From Solirubrobacterales bacterium (lineage in GTDB: Bacteria; Actinomycetota; Thermoleophilia; Solirubrobacterales; Solirubrobacteraceae), in NCBI GenBank assembly GCA_019240115.1, contig JAFAYV010000006.1, positions 1 through 64,000 on the forward strand: DNA of 64,000 nt. The letters run 5' to 3'. The translations under genes and the position numbers were made by a program. The notes below the pieces were generated by a model that saw only the letters and a list, made by a program, of their open reading frames with translations, did no database searches and had not been told where the DNA came from. Shown here piece by piece: positions 1 to 11,308 of the stretch. How positions within the stretch are numbered: the stretch's first letter is position 1; each line of letters starts with the position of its first letter.

Positions 1-468
1 GGCCACCGGCATGACCTCGATGGCGTTGATGCCAAGCTCCGCCAACGCGGGCAGATGCTCGATGGCGGCTTCGAAGGTCCCTTGCGGCGTGAAACTCCCT
101 ATATGTAATTCGTAAATGACCAGGTCGCGCGCGGACGGCGTCGGATAGGGAGATTCCGGCGGCACCAGCTCGACTACGCGTGAGGGGCCGCGGATGCCCT
201 CCGGCTGCCAGCGCGACGCCGGATCGGGCAGCGTCTGTCCGCCCAGGCAGTACCAGTAATCGTCTCCCGGCTGCGCGGGAGTCACCGCCTCGTAGACGCC
301 GTAGCCGGCGTCGGTCAGCGCGACGTCGCGGCCGGCGACACGCAGCGAGATCGACTCCGCGCGCGGCGCCCACACGCGGAACTCGGTGGTCCCGTCGCCG
401 CGCGGGCGGGCACCCAGCGGGCGCTCCCACGGGAATTCGGCGACGCCGAACTCGACAGGCACGGACAT
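1..468 (-). CDS. treZ: Malto-oligosyltrehalose trehalohydrolase, N-terminal part
   Basis: Only the first 156 codons, from the ATG at 468 to base 1, are in the window; most of the catalytic barrel lies outside. Residues 25-100 read as the N-terminal beta-sandwich typical of GH13 debranching-type enzymes (TEFRVWAPRAESISLRV). The barrel then begins with YELHIGSFTPQGTF at 119-132, a run typical of TreZ, followed by GINAIEVMPVA at 146-156. TreZ releases trehalose from the end of maltooligosyltrehalose in the cytoplasm. It lies 8 nt after glgB in the same direction, so it is probably the last seen member of the glgE-treS-mak-glgB operon. The partner TreY would be expected beyond the left edge. GlgX is the main alternative but fits this motif less well. 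Confidence 0.85.
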   Translation of the reverse strand, partial: MSVPVEFGVAEFPWERPLGARPRGDGTTEFRVWAPRAESISLRVAGRDVALTDAGYGVYEAVTPAQPGDDYWYCLGGQTLPDPASRWQPEGIRGPSRVVELVPPESPYPTPSARDLVIYELHIGSFTPQGTFEAAIEHLPALAELGINAIEVMPVA

Positions 469-476
469 CGCTACGT

Positions 477-2698
477 TCACTGCGATTCGGGGATGAACCA
501 CACCGCCGCGAGCGGCGGCAGCGTGACCAGCGCGGACACCGGCTGGTTGTGCCACGGGATCGGCTCGGGATCCAGGCCACCCATGTTGCCGACGTCGCTG
601 CCGCCGTAGTAGGTGGAGTCGGTGTTGATCGCCTCCTTCCAGCGCGTGGCGCGGGGCAATCCGAGGCGATAGCCGGTCCGCGGCACCGGCGAGAGGTTGG
701 CGGCGAAGACGATTATCCGAGGCTCACCGTCGGCATCCGGCTTGGAGGCGCGGGCGAAGGCCAGCACGTTCGCGTCGGCGTCGTTGGGCTCGAGCCACCA
801 GAAGCCCGACGGATCGGAATCGATCTCCCACAGCGCGGGCTCGTCGCGGTAGATCCGGTTCAGGTCGCGGACCAGGGCCTGGATGCCGGCGTGCTCGGGC
901 TGCTCGAGCAGGTGCCAGTCGAGCGAGCGCTCGTAGCTCCACTCGGCGTCCTGCGCGAGCTCCGAGCCCATGAACAGCAGCTTCTTGCCGGGGTGCGCCC
1001 ACATGTAGGCGTACAGCGAGCGCAGGTTGGCCAGCTTCTGCCACTTGTCCGAGCCGGCCATCTTGCGGTACAGCGAGCCCTTGCCGTGCACGACCTCGTC
1101 GTGTGAGAGCGGCAGGATGAAGTTCTCGCTGAACGCGTACATCAGGCTGAAGGTCAACTCGTGGTGGTGGTAGCGGCGGTAGATCGGGTCCTGCTCGAAG
1201 TAGCCGAGCGTGTCGTGCATCCAGCCCATGTTCCACTTGAAGCCGAACCCGAGGCCGCCGAGGTAGGTGGGGCGCGAGACGCCGGGCCAGGCCGTCGACT
1301 CCTCGGCCGCCGAGACGATGCCCGGCACCTCGCCGTAGATGACCTCGTTGAGCTCCGCGAGGAACGCGACGGCCTCGAGGTCCTCGCGGCCGCCGAACTG
1401 GTTGGGCACCCACTCGCCCTCGCGCCGGGAGTAGTCGAGGTAGAGCATCGAGGCCACGGCGTCGACCCGGATGCCGTCGACGTGGTACTCGCGCAGCCAG
1501 AACAGCGCGTTGGAGATGAGGAAGTTGCGGACCTCGTGGCGCCCGAAGTTGAACACGAGCGTCCCCCAGTCGGGGTGGGCGCCGCGCCGCGGGTCGGCGT
1601 GCTCGTACAGCGCGGTGCCATCGAAGCGCGCGAGCGCGAACTCGTCGCGGGGGAAGTGCGCCGGGACCCAGTCGAGGATGACCCCGATCCCGCGCTGGTG
1701 CAGCCGGTCGACGAACGCGCGCAGGTCATCGGGGGTGCCGTAGCCCGGCGTCGGCGCGTAGTACCCGGTCACCTGGTAGCCCCAGGACCCGGTGAACGGA
1801 TGGGCCATCACGGGCAGCAGCTCGACGTGGGTGAAGCCCATGTCGGCGACGTAGGCCGAGAGCTCGTCGGCGAGCTCGGTGTAGGTCAGCGACCGGTTGT
1901 CCTGGAGCGAGTTGCGCCGCCAGGAGCCGAGGTGGACCTCGTAGATCGACATCGGCTCGGTCAGCGGCTGGCGGCCGGTCCGCCGCGAGAGGTAATCGCC
2001 GTCCGCCGGGGTCCAGACGTGCGTCGGTGCGCAGATCACCGAGGCGGTCTTCGGCGGCACCTCGGTCTGCTGGGCGTAGGGATCGGCCTTGAGCAGCAGC
2101 TCGCCGTCGCCGGAGAGGATCTCGTACTTGTAGTGGGCGCCGGCCCCGACCCCGGGGAGGAACAGCTCCCAGATGCCGCTGGTGCCCAGCGCGCGCATCG
2201 GGTGCAGGCGCCCGTCCCACGAGTTGAAGTCCCCGACGACGCTGACGGATCGTGCCGCCGGAGCCCAAACCGCGAATGCGGTCCCGTGCACGGGTGGGTG
2301 GGTGCCGATTTCGCGCACGTGGGCGCCGAGCCGGTCGTACAGCTGCTCGTGGCGGCCCTCGCCCATCAGGTGGAGGTCGAGCTCGCCGATCGTCGGCAGG
2401 AAGCGATACGGGTCGTCGAGCGTGAACGTCCCGGATGCGCCGTAGTCGACCCTCAGCTGGTAGTCGAGCGGCAGCTGCGCGTCGCGCAGCGTGCCCTCGA
2501 AGATCCCCGCGGGGTGGATCTGCTTCAGCGCCACCGCCCGGCCCGAGCGCGGCTTGACCGAGACGGTCTCGGCGGCCGGACGCAACGCGCGCACGATGAC
2601 GCCGTCCTGGGCGTTGTCCGACGGATGGGCGCCGAGGATCGCGTGCGGCTCGGGATGCTCGCGACGGGCGAGCCGGTCCAGCTCGGCGGCGGCGACGC

Positions 2699-2702
<4 letters not shown>
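477..2702 (-). CDS. glgB: 1,4-alpha-glucan branching enzyme GlgB
   Basis: The protein has 741 residues, the usual GlgB length. It shows an N-terminal extra sandwich (about 15-105), a CBM48 domain (about 125-225, AVWAPAARSVSVVGDFNSWD) and a GH13 barrel. The catalytic aspartate is D414 in GIRVDAVASMLYLDYSR, the acid/base glutamate lies in SAAEESTAWPGVSRP (467-468), and the third acid is D535 in PLSHDEVVHGKG. It cuts alpha-1,4 chains and rejoins them by alpha-1,6 links, and so branches the linear glucan made by GlgE. The GTG start at 2702 overlaps the mak stop as GTGA, which points to translational coupling. Confidence 0.97.
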
Positions 2703-4098
<1,396 letters not shown>

Positions 4099-4099
<1 letters not shown>

Positions 4100-5859
4100 C
4101 AGATCGCTTCCTCGCCCTCGGCGACGAGCTGAAACCAGAAGAAGCCGCGCGGCGCGAGCGTCAGCAGGTAGGACAGCTCGCCGATGCGCGGGAAGCGGCT
4201 GCGCCCGAACAGCTCGACCGGGGAACGCCCGGCGTGATCGGAGAGATCGAGCTCCACCGCCTGAGCCGAGCGCGCCAGGTTGTGCACGCAGAGGACGAGA
4301 TCGTCCTCGAAGCGGCGCAGCACGGCGAAGATCCGCGGATTGGAGGTCTCGATCGGCTCGTAGGTGCCAAAGCCGAACACCGGATGCTCCTTGCGCAGCG
4401 CGATGAAACGGTGCATCCAGCGCAGCAGCGACGTCGGCGTGCGCAGCTGCGCCTCGATGTTGACGGCCTGATAGCCGAACACCGGGTCCATCAGCGGCGG
4501 GGCGTAGAGCTGGGCGAAGTCGGCGCGGGAGAAGCCGCCGTTGCGGTCGCCGGTCCACTGCATCGGGGTCCGCACGCCGTCGCGGTCGCCAAGGAAGATG
4601 TTGTCGCCCATCGCGATCTCGTCACCGTAGTAGAGGACCGGCGAGCCCGGCAGCGAGAACAGGATCGCGGTCATCAGCTGCAGTTCGTCGCGGCCGTTGT
4701 CGAGCAGCGGGGCGAGCCGGCGGCGAATCCCGAGATTGATCTTCATCCGCGGGTCCTTGGCGTACTCGGTGTACATGTAGTCGCGCTCCTCGTCGGTGAC
4801 CATCTCGAGGGTCAACTCGTCGTGGTTGCGCAGGAACAGCCCCCACTGACAGCTCTCGGGGATCGCCGGCGTCTGCTCGAGGATCTCGTAGATCGGCACC
4901 GCCTCCTCGCGGCGCACCGCCATGAACATCCGCGGCATGACCGGGAAGTGAAAGCACATCTGACACTCGTCCCCGCCACGGCCGAAGTACTCGACGACGT
5001 CGGCCGGCCACTGGTTGGCCTCGGCGAGCAGCACCCGGTCGGGATAGTTGGCGTCGATCTCCTTGCGCACCCGCTTGAGATACGCGTGGGTCTCGGGGAG
5101 GTTCTCGCAGATCGTCCCCTCGCGCTCGTACAGGTACGGGACCGCGTCGAGGCGGAAGCCGTCGAGCCCCATGTCCAACCAGAAGCGCAGCACGCCCATC
5201 ATCGCCTCGTGGACCTCGGGGTTGTCGTAGTTGAGGTCGGGCTGGTGGGAGAAGAAGCGGTGCCAGTAGTACGCGCCGGCGACCGGGTCATACGTCCAGT
5301 TCGAGGTCTCGGTGTCGGTGAAGATGATCCGCGCCTCGCGGTAGCGATCGTCGGTGTCAGACCACACGTACCAGTCACGCTTGGGGCCGCCCCGGCGCGA
5401 CTCCTGGAACCACGGGTGGTCGGCGGAGGTGTGGTTCATGACCAGGTCGGCGATGACCCGGATGCGGCGGGCGTGGGCGGCGTCGATCAGCTCCTGGACG
5501 TCGGCGACGTTGCCATAGTCGGGGTGCACGCGGGTGAAGTCCGAGATGTCATAGCCGCCGTCGCGCAGCGGCGACTCGTAGAAGGGCAGCAGCCAGATGC
5601 AGTCGATCCCCAGCCACTGCAGGTAGTCGAGCTTCTCGGTCAGGCCGCGGAAGTCGCCCGAGCCGTCGCCGTTGGCATCGAAGAAGCCGCGGATGTGGAT
5701 CTCGTAGAAGATCGCGCGCTTGAACCACAGCGGCTCGGCCTCGAACCACTGGCGGGTCTGGGCCGGGCCCCCGCCGGGCGCCGCGCCGTTGCCCGTCGGC
5801 AGGTGCAGCCGCGACTCGCGGGCGAGCAGGTGGGTGAGCGTCGGAGGGCCGACCGACAT
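4099..5859 (-). CDS. treS: Trehalose synthase TreS (maltose glucosyltransferase)
   Basis: The protein has 586 residues and is a GH13 enzyme. The barrel starts at [20 protein letters not shown] (51-70). Conserved regions follow: [11 protein letters not shown] (138-148), [10 protein letters not shown] with nucleophile D238, VLLAEANQW with acid/base E280, and FLRNHDE with D347. The [10 protein letters not shown] block and overall length match trehalose synthases rather than plain amylases. It interconverts trehalose and maltose and so feeds maltose to the maltokinase encoded next. It follows glgE by 28 nt. No maltokinase domain is fused to its C-terminus. Confidence 0.95.
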
Positions 5860-5887
5860 CAGTGCAGACCCTGAGCCGCGGGGGCGG

Positions 5888-7879
5888 TCATCCGGGCGCC
5901 ACCTTGAGCACGTGCGCCTGGCGCCAGTACGGAGCCAGGGCGACGAAGTTCTGGCCGATGCGCCACTGATAGCGCTCGCCGCTGAGCACGTCGTGCACGG
6001 TGAACGCGGGCGCCAGCCCGAGGCTCGCCGGCACGTTGACCCAGCCCGACTGGGGCTGGTGGGGGTCGAGGCACACGACGCAGATGGTCGTGTCGGCGCC
6101 GGTCTGCTTGGCGTAGGCGATCAGCCCGTCGTTGCCGGTGTCCAGGAACGTGATGTTCGACAGCGCTTGCAGCGACGGGCTCTCCCGGCGGACGTGGTTC
6201 AGGGTCGCGATCATCGGCAGCATCGGGCCGTCGAGGCTGCGCCGCTTGATCTCGTACTTCTCGGAGTGCAGGTACTCCTCCGAGCCGTCGTGCACCGGTA
6301 CGTTCTCGTAGTTCTCAAAGCCCGAGTACAGCCCGTAGGTGGGGCTGAGGGTCGCCGCGAGCACGAGCCGCGCCTCGAACGCGGGCCGGCCGCCGCGCTG
6401 GAGGTACTCGTGCAGGATGTCGGGCGTGTTGGCGAAGAAGTTCGGCCGGAAGTACTCGGCCTCCTCGGTGTCGGCGAGCTCGGTGAGGTACTCGATCAGC
6501 TCCCACCGGCCGTTCTTCCAGGTGAAGTAGGTGTAGGACTGGCTGAAGCCGAGCTTGGCGAGGTGGCGCATGACCGACCGGCGGGTGAACGCCTCGGCGA
6601 GGAACAGCACGTCGCCGTCGCGCCGGTGCACCTCGTCGATCAGCCACGCCCAGAAGCCAAACGGCTTCGTGTGCGGGTTGTCGACGCGGAAGACCCGGAC
6701 CCCGCAGTCGACCCACTGCAGCATCACCTGCAGCAGCGCGTCCCACAGGCCCCGCCAGTCGGGGGTGTCCCAGTTGACGTTGTAGATGTCCTGGTAGCGC
6801 TTGGGCGGGTTCTCGGCGTACTTCAGCGTGCCGTCGGGGCGGCGATGGAACCATTCGGGATGCTCGGTCAGCCACGGGTGGTCCGCCGATGCGTTGATCG
6901 CGAAGTCGAGCGCGATGTCGATATCGTGCGCCCGCGCGGCCTCGGTCAGCGCGCGCACGTCGTGCAGCGTGCCGAGATCGGGGTGGACGGCGTCGTGGCC
7001 TCCGGAGGCGTCGCCGATCGCCCATGGCGAGCCGGGATCGCCGGGCGCGGCGGTCGGGGCGTTGTCGCGCCCCTTGCGGTGCGTGACGCCGATGGGATGG
7101 ATGGGCGGCAGGTAGACGACGTCGAAGCCAAGCTCGGCGAGCCGCGGCAGCTGGGCCTGGACTCCCCGCAGGCCGCCCCAGGAGCGCGGGAACATCTCAT
7201 ACCAGGCGCCGAAGCGGGCCCGTCGTCGGTCGACCTCGACGATGAGCGGCTCGTCGAGGCTGACCGCGGCGTGGCGCTGGGGCTCGCGCTCGATCGCGGC
7301 GCGCAGCGCCTCGTTCAGCGCGGTCACGCACTTGGCGCTGGCCGATCCCGAGGCGTCGGCGAGCTCGGCGTGGGCATCCTCGATGACCGCCCGCGCCTCC
7401 GGCGAACGGACATGGCGCGCGGCCCGCCGCAGCAGGACCGCGCCCTCGGAGAGCTCGCCCGCGAGCTCGGACTGGCCGGCGGCGACCTTGCGGGCGAGCT
7501 CGTCGCGCCAGGTCCCGAACACGTCGGTCCACGCCTCGATCGTGTACCGCCAGCGTCCCGGTTGGTCGACCGCGAACGCGCCGGCCCAGCGCACGCCGCC
7601 GAGGTGGACGTCGATCCACTCCAGCTCGGCCTCCCCGGCGCGCCCGTCGGGGGCGAACCAGCGGATGACCGCCCGGACGAGGTCGTGGCCGTCGCGGAAG
7701 ACGTCGGCGGAGACCTCGACGACGTCGCCGACGCAGCGCTTGACGGGATAGCGGCCGCCGTCGACCGACGGTCGCGGGTACTGGATCACGATCCGGGGCG
7801 GCGCCTGATCGGCGGACGGTCCGTCCGCACTGAGCAGGTCCGCGTCGGCCGACGTGGCGCGGGGGTGCAACGTGCTCAC
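5888..7879 (-). CDS. glgE: Alpha-1,4-glucan:maltose-1-phosphate maltosyltransferase GlgE
   Basis: The protein has 663 residues from a GTG at 7879; an open frame continues another 34 codons but would run into the divergent malQ. The N-terminal sandwich begins [20 protein letters not shown]. The helical insert and GH13-type barrel follow, with [16 protein letters not shown], nucleophile D400 in [15 protein letters not shown] and E429 in [13 protein letters not shown], all typical of GlgE. It adds maltosyl units from maltose-1-phosphate to alpha-1,4-glucan. It is the first gene of the leftward operon with treS, mak, glgB and treZ. The purine run before the GTG has almost no spacing, so the transcript may be leaderless or the start may be the TTG 18 bases upstream. 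Confidence 0.95.
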   Translation of the reverse strand: MSTLHPRATSADADLLSADGPSADQAPPRIVIQYPRPSVDGGRYPVKRCVGDVVEVSADVFRDGHDLVRAVIRWFAPDGRAGEAELEWIDVHLGGVRWAGAFAVDQPGRWRYTIEAWTDVFGTWRDELARKVAAGQSELAGELSEGAVLLRRAARHVRSPEARAVIEDAHAELADASGSASAKCVTALNEALRAAIEREPQRHAAVSLDEPLIVEVDRRRARFGAWYEMFPRSWGGLRGVQAQLPRLAELGFDVVYLPPIHPIGVTHRKGRDNAPTAAPGDPGSPWAIGDASGGHDAVHPDLGTLHDVRALTEAARAHDIDIALDFAINASADHPWLTEHPEWFHRRPDGTLKYAENPPKRYQDIYNVNWDTPDWRGLWDALLQVMLQWVDCGVRVFRVDNPHTKPFGFWAWLIDEVHRRDGDVLFLAEAFTRRSVMRHLAKLGFSQSYTYFTWKNGRWELIEYLTELADTEEAEYFRPNFFANTPDILHEYLQRGGRPAFEARLVLAATLSPTYGLYSGFENYENVPVHDGSEEYLHSEKYEIKRRSLDGPMLPMIATLNHVRRESPSLQALSNITFLDTGNDGLIAYAKQTGADTTICVVCLDPHQPQSGWVNVPASLGLAPAFTVHDVLSGERYQWRIGQNFVALAPYWRQAHVLKVAPG

Positions 7880-7925
7880 TCCCCCGACGTTATCCAAAGC
7901 ACGGCCATCAGCTAAACACTTGGCT

Positions 7926-9176
7926 GTGAACGGGCGATCCGCCGGACTTGACCGGGCCAGCGGCGTGCAGCTGCACATCACCTCGCTGCCCGGAGGACGG
8001 CTCGGACGCGAGGCCTACCGGTTCGTCGACTGGCTGCAGGCGGCCGGCCAGTCGTGGTGGCAGGTGCTGCCGCTCGGCCCGCCCGACCGTCATCACTCGC
8101 CCTACAAGTCCAGCTCGGCGTTCGCCGCCTGGCCGGGCCTGCTCGCCGACCGACGCGCGCCGGTGTCCGCCGACGAGATGCTCGAGTTCCGCGAGCGCCA
8201 GGCGTTCTGGATCGATGACTGGGAGCGCTACTGCACTCGCGGGGCGGTCGCCGACCAGGTCCGCTTCGATCGCGAGTGGGGGGCGCTGCGGTGCTACGCG
8301 GCCGAGCGCGGGGTGCGGATCATGGGCGACGTGGCGATCTACGTCTCCTCCGACGGCGCCGACCGACGCTTCCACCCCGAGCTGTTCCAGACCGGCCTGG
8401 TCGCCGGCGCGCCGCCCGACGCCTACGCCACCGACGGCCAGCTGTGGGGCAATCCGCTGTACGACTGGCCGGCGCTGCAGCGCCGCGGCTACCGCTGGTG
8501 GGTGGAGCGGGTGCGGCGCACGCTCGACCTCTTCGACCTCGCGCGGATCGACCACTTCCGGGGCCTGGTCGCCTACTGGGCGGTGCCCGCGGGGTCGCGC
8601 AGCGCCCGCCGCGGCTCCTGGCGCCGGGGCCCGGGGATCGCGCTCTTTCGCGCTCTGGAGCGCGGCCTCGGCGCCCGGCCGCCGCTCGTCGCCGAGGACC
8701 TCGGCGTGATCACGCCTCCGGTCGAGGCGCTGCGGACGCGGCTCGGGCTGCCGGGGATGCTCGTCATCCAGTTCGGGATGGACCCGGGCGATCCCGCCAG
8801 TCCCCACCGGCTCGAGAACCACGCCCCCGACCGGATCGTCTACACCGGCACCCACGACCAGGACACCACCCGCGGCTGGCTTGAGTCGCTCGGTTGCGAG
8901 CAGCGCGCGTTCGTCGACTGCGAGGTCGCCCGGCACGGCTTCGCCGATCGCCGGCAGCCGTGGTGGGGGCTGATCCGGCTGACCTTCTCCTCGCCCGCGA
9001 TCGTCGCGATGGTCCAGGCCCAGGACGTGCTCGGCCTCGGCTCGGAGGCGCGGATGAACGTCCCCGCGTCGGCCGGGGGCAGCTGGCGCTGGCAGATGCG
9101 GCCGGGCGCGCTGACCCCGGCGCTCGCCCGAGAGCTGCGCGAGGTCACCCAGGAGTCGGGCCGCCTGGCCGGGTAG
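7926..9176 (+). CDS. malQ: 4-alpha-glucanotransferase (amylomaltase), short form
   Basis: The protein has 416 residues from the GTG at 7926. It shows SGVQLHITSLPGGRLG near the N-terminus, then SPYKSSSAFA, GNPLYDWPALQRRGYRWW, ARIDHFRGLVAYWAVPAG (catalytic Asp), LVAEDLGVITPPVEALR (acid/base Glu) and GTHDQDTTRGW (third Asp). MalQ disproportionates short maltodextrins. It is shorter than the roughly 500 residues usual for bacterial MalQ: a segment after the ERQAFWIDDWERY stretch, normally carrying a W-rich block, seems contracted. It is divergent from glgE with only 46 nt between the starts, so the two probably share control. The next gene starts 18 nt downstream. Confidence 0.92.
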   Translation: MNGRSAGLDRASGVQLHITSLPGGRLGREAYRFVDWLQAAGQSWWQVLPLGPPDRHHSPYKSSSAFAAWPGLLADRRAPVSADEMLEFRERQAFWIDDWERYCTRGAVADQVRFDREWGALRCYAAERGVRIMGDVAIYVSSDGADRRFHPELFQTGLVAGAPPDAYATDGQLWGNPLYDWPALQRRGYRWWVERVRRTLDLFDLARIDHFRGLVAYWAVPAGSRSARRGSWRRGPGIALFRALERGLGARPPLVAEDLGVITPPVEALRTRLGLPGMLVIQFGMDPGDPASPHRLENHAPDRIVYTGTHDQDTTRGWLESLGCEQRAFVDCEVARHGFADRRQPWWGLIRLTFSSPAIVAMVQAQDVLGLGSEARMNVPASAGGSWRWQMRPGALTPALARELREVTQESGRLAG

Positions 9177-9194
9177 GCGGGGCAGGGGCGCTAC

Positions 9195-10253
9195 GTGGGC
9201 ACGCCCACCGTCCTTGACCGCCGCGCGCTCAACCGGGCGCTGCTGGCGCGCCAGCAGCTGCTCGGGCGGGCGCCCCGCTCCTCGCTGGAGATGGTGCAGT
9301 GGCTCGTCGGCCTCCAGGCCCAGGAGCCGGTCGCGCCGTACATCGGCCTGTGGGCGCGGCTGGTCGACTTCGATCCGCGCGAGCTCTCGGAGCTGATCGC
9401 CGAGCGTCGAGCGGTGCGCATCGGCGCCATGCGGGGGACGATCCATCTCCTGTCGGCGCCGGACTGCGCGACGCTGCGCCCGCTGACCTCGCCGGTGCTC
9501 CGCCGCGCCTTTGCGTCCACCGAGTTCGCCCGCCAGCTCGGCGGGGCCGATCTCGACGCGCTCGTGGCGGCGGGGACCGAGCTGCTCGCCACCCCGCGCT
9601 CGGCCCGCGAGCTCGGCGACGCGCTGGCGCCGCGCTGGCCGCAGGCCGATCCGCTCTCGCTGGCTAACGCGGTGCGGATGCTCAGCCCGCTCGTCCAGGT
9701 ACCGCCGCGCGGACTGTGGGGCCGCGGCGGCCAGGCTCGCTGGATCACGGCGCGGGCGTGGCTCGGTCGCGAGCTTGACCCCGCGCCGTCGGCGGCCGAC
9801 ATGGTGCTGCGCTATCTGGGCGCGTTCGGCCCCGCGAGCGTCCGCGACATCCAGGCCTGGAGCGGCCTGACCGGGATGCGCGCCGTGTGCGACGAGCTCG
9901 CCGATCGGCTGCGCGTGTTCGCCGACGAGGCCGGCAACGAGCTGCTCGACGTGCTCGACGGTCCGCTGCCCGACCCCGACACCCCGGCTCCGGTCCGGCT
10001 GCTGGCCCCGTTCGACAACGCGATCCTCGCTCACCACGACCGCGCTCGCATCATCGCCCCCCAGCACCGCATGGCGCTCTCCCGCGACCGGCTCATGCGC
10101 ACCTTCCTCGTCGACGGGTTCGTCGCCGGGACCTGGCGGATGGAGCGGACCGGCGTTGCGGTCACGCAGTTCGGCGCACTGTCGGGCAGAGAGCTCGGAG
10201 CCGTCGAACGCGAGGCCGCGCGCCTGATGGCGTTCCTGGCGACGCGGAGCTAG
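9195..10253 (+). CDS. Winged-helix (HTH_42) protein, AlkZ-like DNA glycosylase family
   Basis: The protein has 352 residues from a GTG. It reads as the winged-helix superfamily PF06224 that contains YcaQ/AlkX and AlkZ: LEMVQWLVGLQAQEPVAPY at 31-49, a central RGTIHLLSA block and a C-terminal FDNAILAHHDRARII block. In characterised AlkZ-type glycosylases a QxQ motif in the first segment is catalytic, while YcaQ/AlkX has QxD. Here Q41-A-Q43 gives QxQ, so the AlkZ side is favoured. Such enzymes excise bulky or crosslinked adducts. This is family inference, as many members are untested. It lies 18 nt after malQ and is probably co-transcribed, without an obvious functional link. Confidence 0.8.
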   Translation: MGTPTVLDRRALNRALLARQQLLGRAPRSSLEMVQWLVGLQAQEPVAPYIGLWARLVDFDPRELSELIAERRAVRIGAMRGTIHLLSAPDCATLRPLTSPVLRRAFASTEFARQLGGADLDALVAAGTELLATPRSARELGDALAPRWPQADPLSLANAVRMLSPLVQVPPRGLWGRGGQARWITARAWLGRELDPAPSAADMVLRYLGAFGPASVRDIQAWSGLTGMRAVCDELADRLRVFADEAGNELLDVLDGPLPDPDTPAPVRLLAPFDNAILAHHDRARIIAPQHRMALSRDRLMRTFLVDGFVAGTWRMERTGVAVTQFGALSGRELGAVEREAARLMAFLATRS

Positions 10254-10298
10254 GGTCCACGACTGAGTAAATGGCGGAATCCGGCGAGTGGCTGGGCG

Positions 10299-10365
10299 TG
10301 CCTGACGTCGCGCGCGAGCCCGATCGTATTGGTGATACGTGAGGGCGAGCGCGCGGCGTCAGGCA
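10299..10365. other. Long imperfect hairpin between convergent genes
   Basis: A 17-nt arm at 10299-10315 pairs with 10349-10365, with only one G-T type mismatch. Inside are two opposed G-A/A-G mismatches, a 4-bp helix (10318-10321 with 10343-10346), a 3x3 internal loop that again holds opposed G-A pairs, a 5-bp helix (10325-10329 with 10335-10339) and a 5-nt loop. It sits in the 215-nt gap between two convergent genes, so a bidirectional terminator is the plain reading. It is longer and more ornate than the other terminators in this window. The rest of the gap shows no gene. Confidence 0.6.
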
Positions 10366-10468
10366 GCCGGACGACTCGGGCGGCGCCCCCATCCAGCGAG
10401 GCCGGATGCCGAGCGGGCGTCGCCCGAGCAGACGCCGCCGGAGCCGTCAGTTACGAAGTCGTGGGCCC

Positions 10469-11239
10469 TTAGGGTGTCGGCCGCCGCGGCACCCACGACC
10501 TCAGCCCTGCGCGGACACCCAACCCGGCTCGGATGCGCTCGCGGAGCGACCGGTACACGTAGGTCACGTCGCCGCGGAGCCGACCGGACCGCGAGGTCTC
10601 GTAGGCGATGAGCGAGGCCGGATCGACCCGGACGGCGAGGCCGTCGGCGGCGAGCACGGCCAGCGCGCGCCGCGCGATCGCGATCTGCCCGAACGCCGTC
10701 GGGTGGACGCGATCGGCCATCACGTGGTTGCGCGCGCCGAAGTCGCTCAGGTCCATCACGAGCGCTCGATGCGCGGAGGCGCCGCTCCGGACGATCGCGT
10801 TGAGCTGCCCCATCTCGGCGCCGACGCGCGGCACGCCGAGGCGCAGCGGCGCGGTCGCGGTCAGCACGCGATCGCAGCGCTGTGCCAGGAACGCGAGCGC
10901 CCGCTCGTGACCGGCGGCGAATCGCGCGCGGTCCCAGTCGGGCATGCGGACGTCGTTGACCCCGATGTACAGGCATCCGACGTCGTAGCGCGCCGATGGA
11001 TCGGTGCGATGCGTAAACGCGGGGATCTGCTCGCCCACCACGCCGGCGACGGTGGCTCCGTCGACGGCGTAGCCGCTGTAGGGCACGCCGAGCGCCCGGG
11101 CCGTCCATGACGCCCAGGATTGCAGTGCGACGCCCCACTGCAGCTCGCCGCCGCCGTTGGTGATCGAGTCACCGAACGCGAGCAGACCGACGCGACAGCG
11201 ACGTTCTGCGGCTAGTCTGTCGGGCACGGAGGGGCTCAC
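10469..11239 (-). CDS. SGNH/GDSL-type hydrolase
   Basis: The protein has 256 residues from a GTG. The SGNH blocks are visible: block I GLLAFGDSITNGGG (nucleophile Ser), block III YIGVNDVRMPDW (Asn) and block V DRVHPTAFG (Asp and His of the triad). No signal peptide is evident, so a cytoplasmic esterase is likely. About 40 basic, Arg-rich residues follow the catalytic core (RSGRLRGDVTYVYRSLRERI). The substrate cannot be read from the sequence. It is divergent from glgP with 69 nt between the starts, and convergent with the AlkZ-like gene. Confidence 0.88.
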   Translation of the reverse strand: MSPSVPDRLAAERRCRVGLLAFGDSITNGGGELQWGVALQSWASWTARALGVPYSGYAVDGATVAGVVGEQIPAFTHRTDPSARYDVGCLYIGVNDVRMPDWDRARFAAGHERALAFLAQRCDRVLTATAPLRLGVPRVGAEMGQLNAIVRSGASAHRALVMDLSDFGARNHVMADRVHPTAFGQIAIARRALAVLAADGLAVRVDPASLIAYETSRSGRLRGDVTYVYRSLRERIRAGLGVRAGLRSWVPRRPTP

Positions 11240-11308
11240 GCTACCTCACCGCCCGCGGTCGCAGGATCCGGGCGCGTTCTGCGCTCCCGGTCACCGATCA
11301 TCGCTCGC

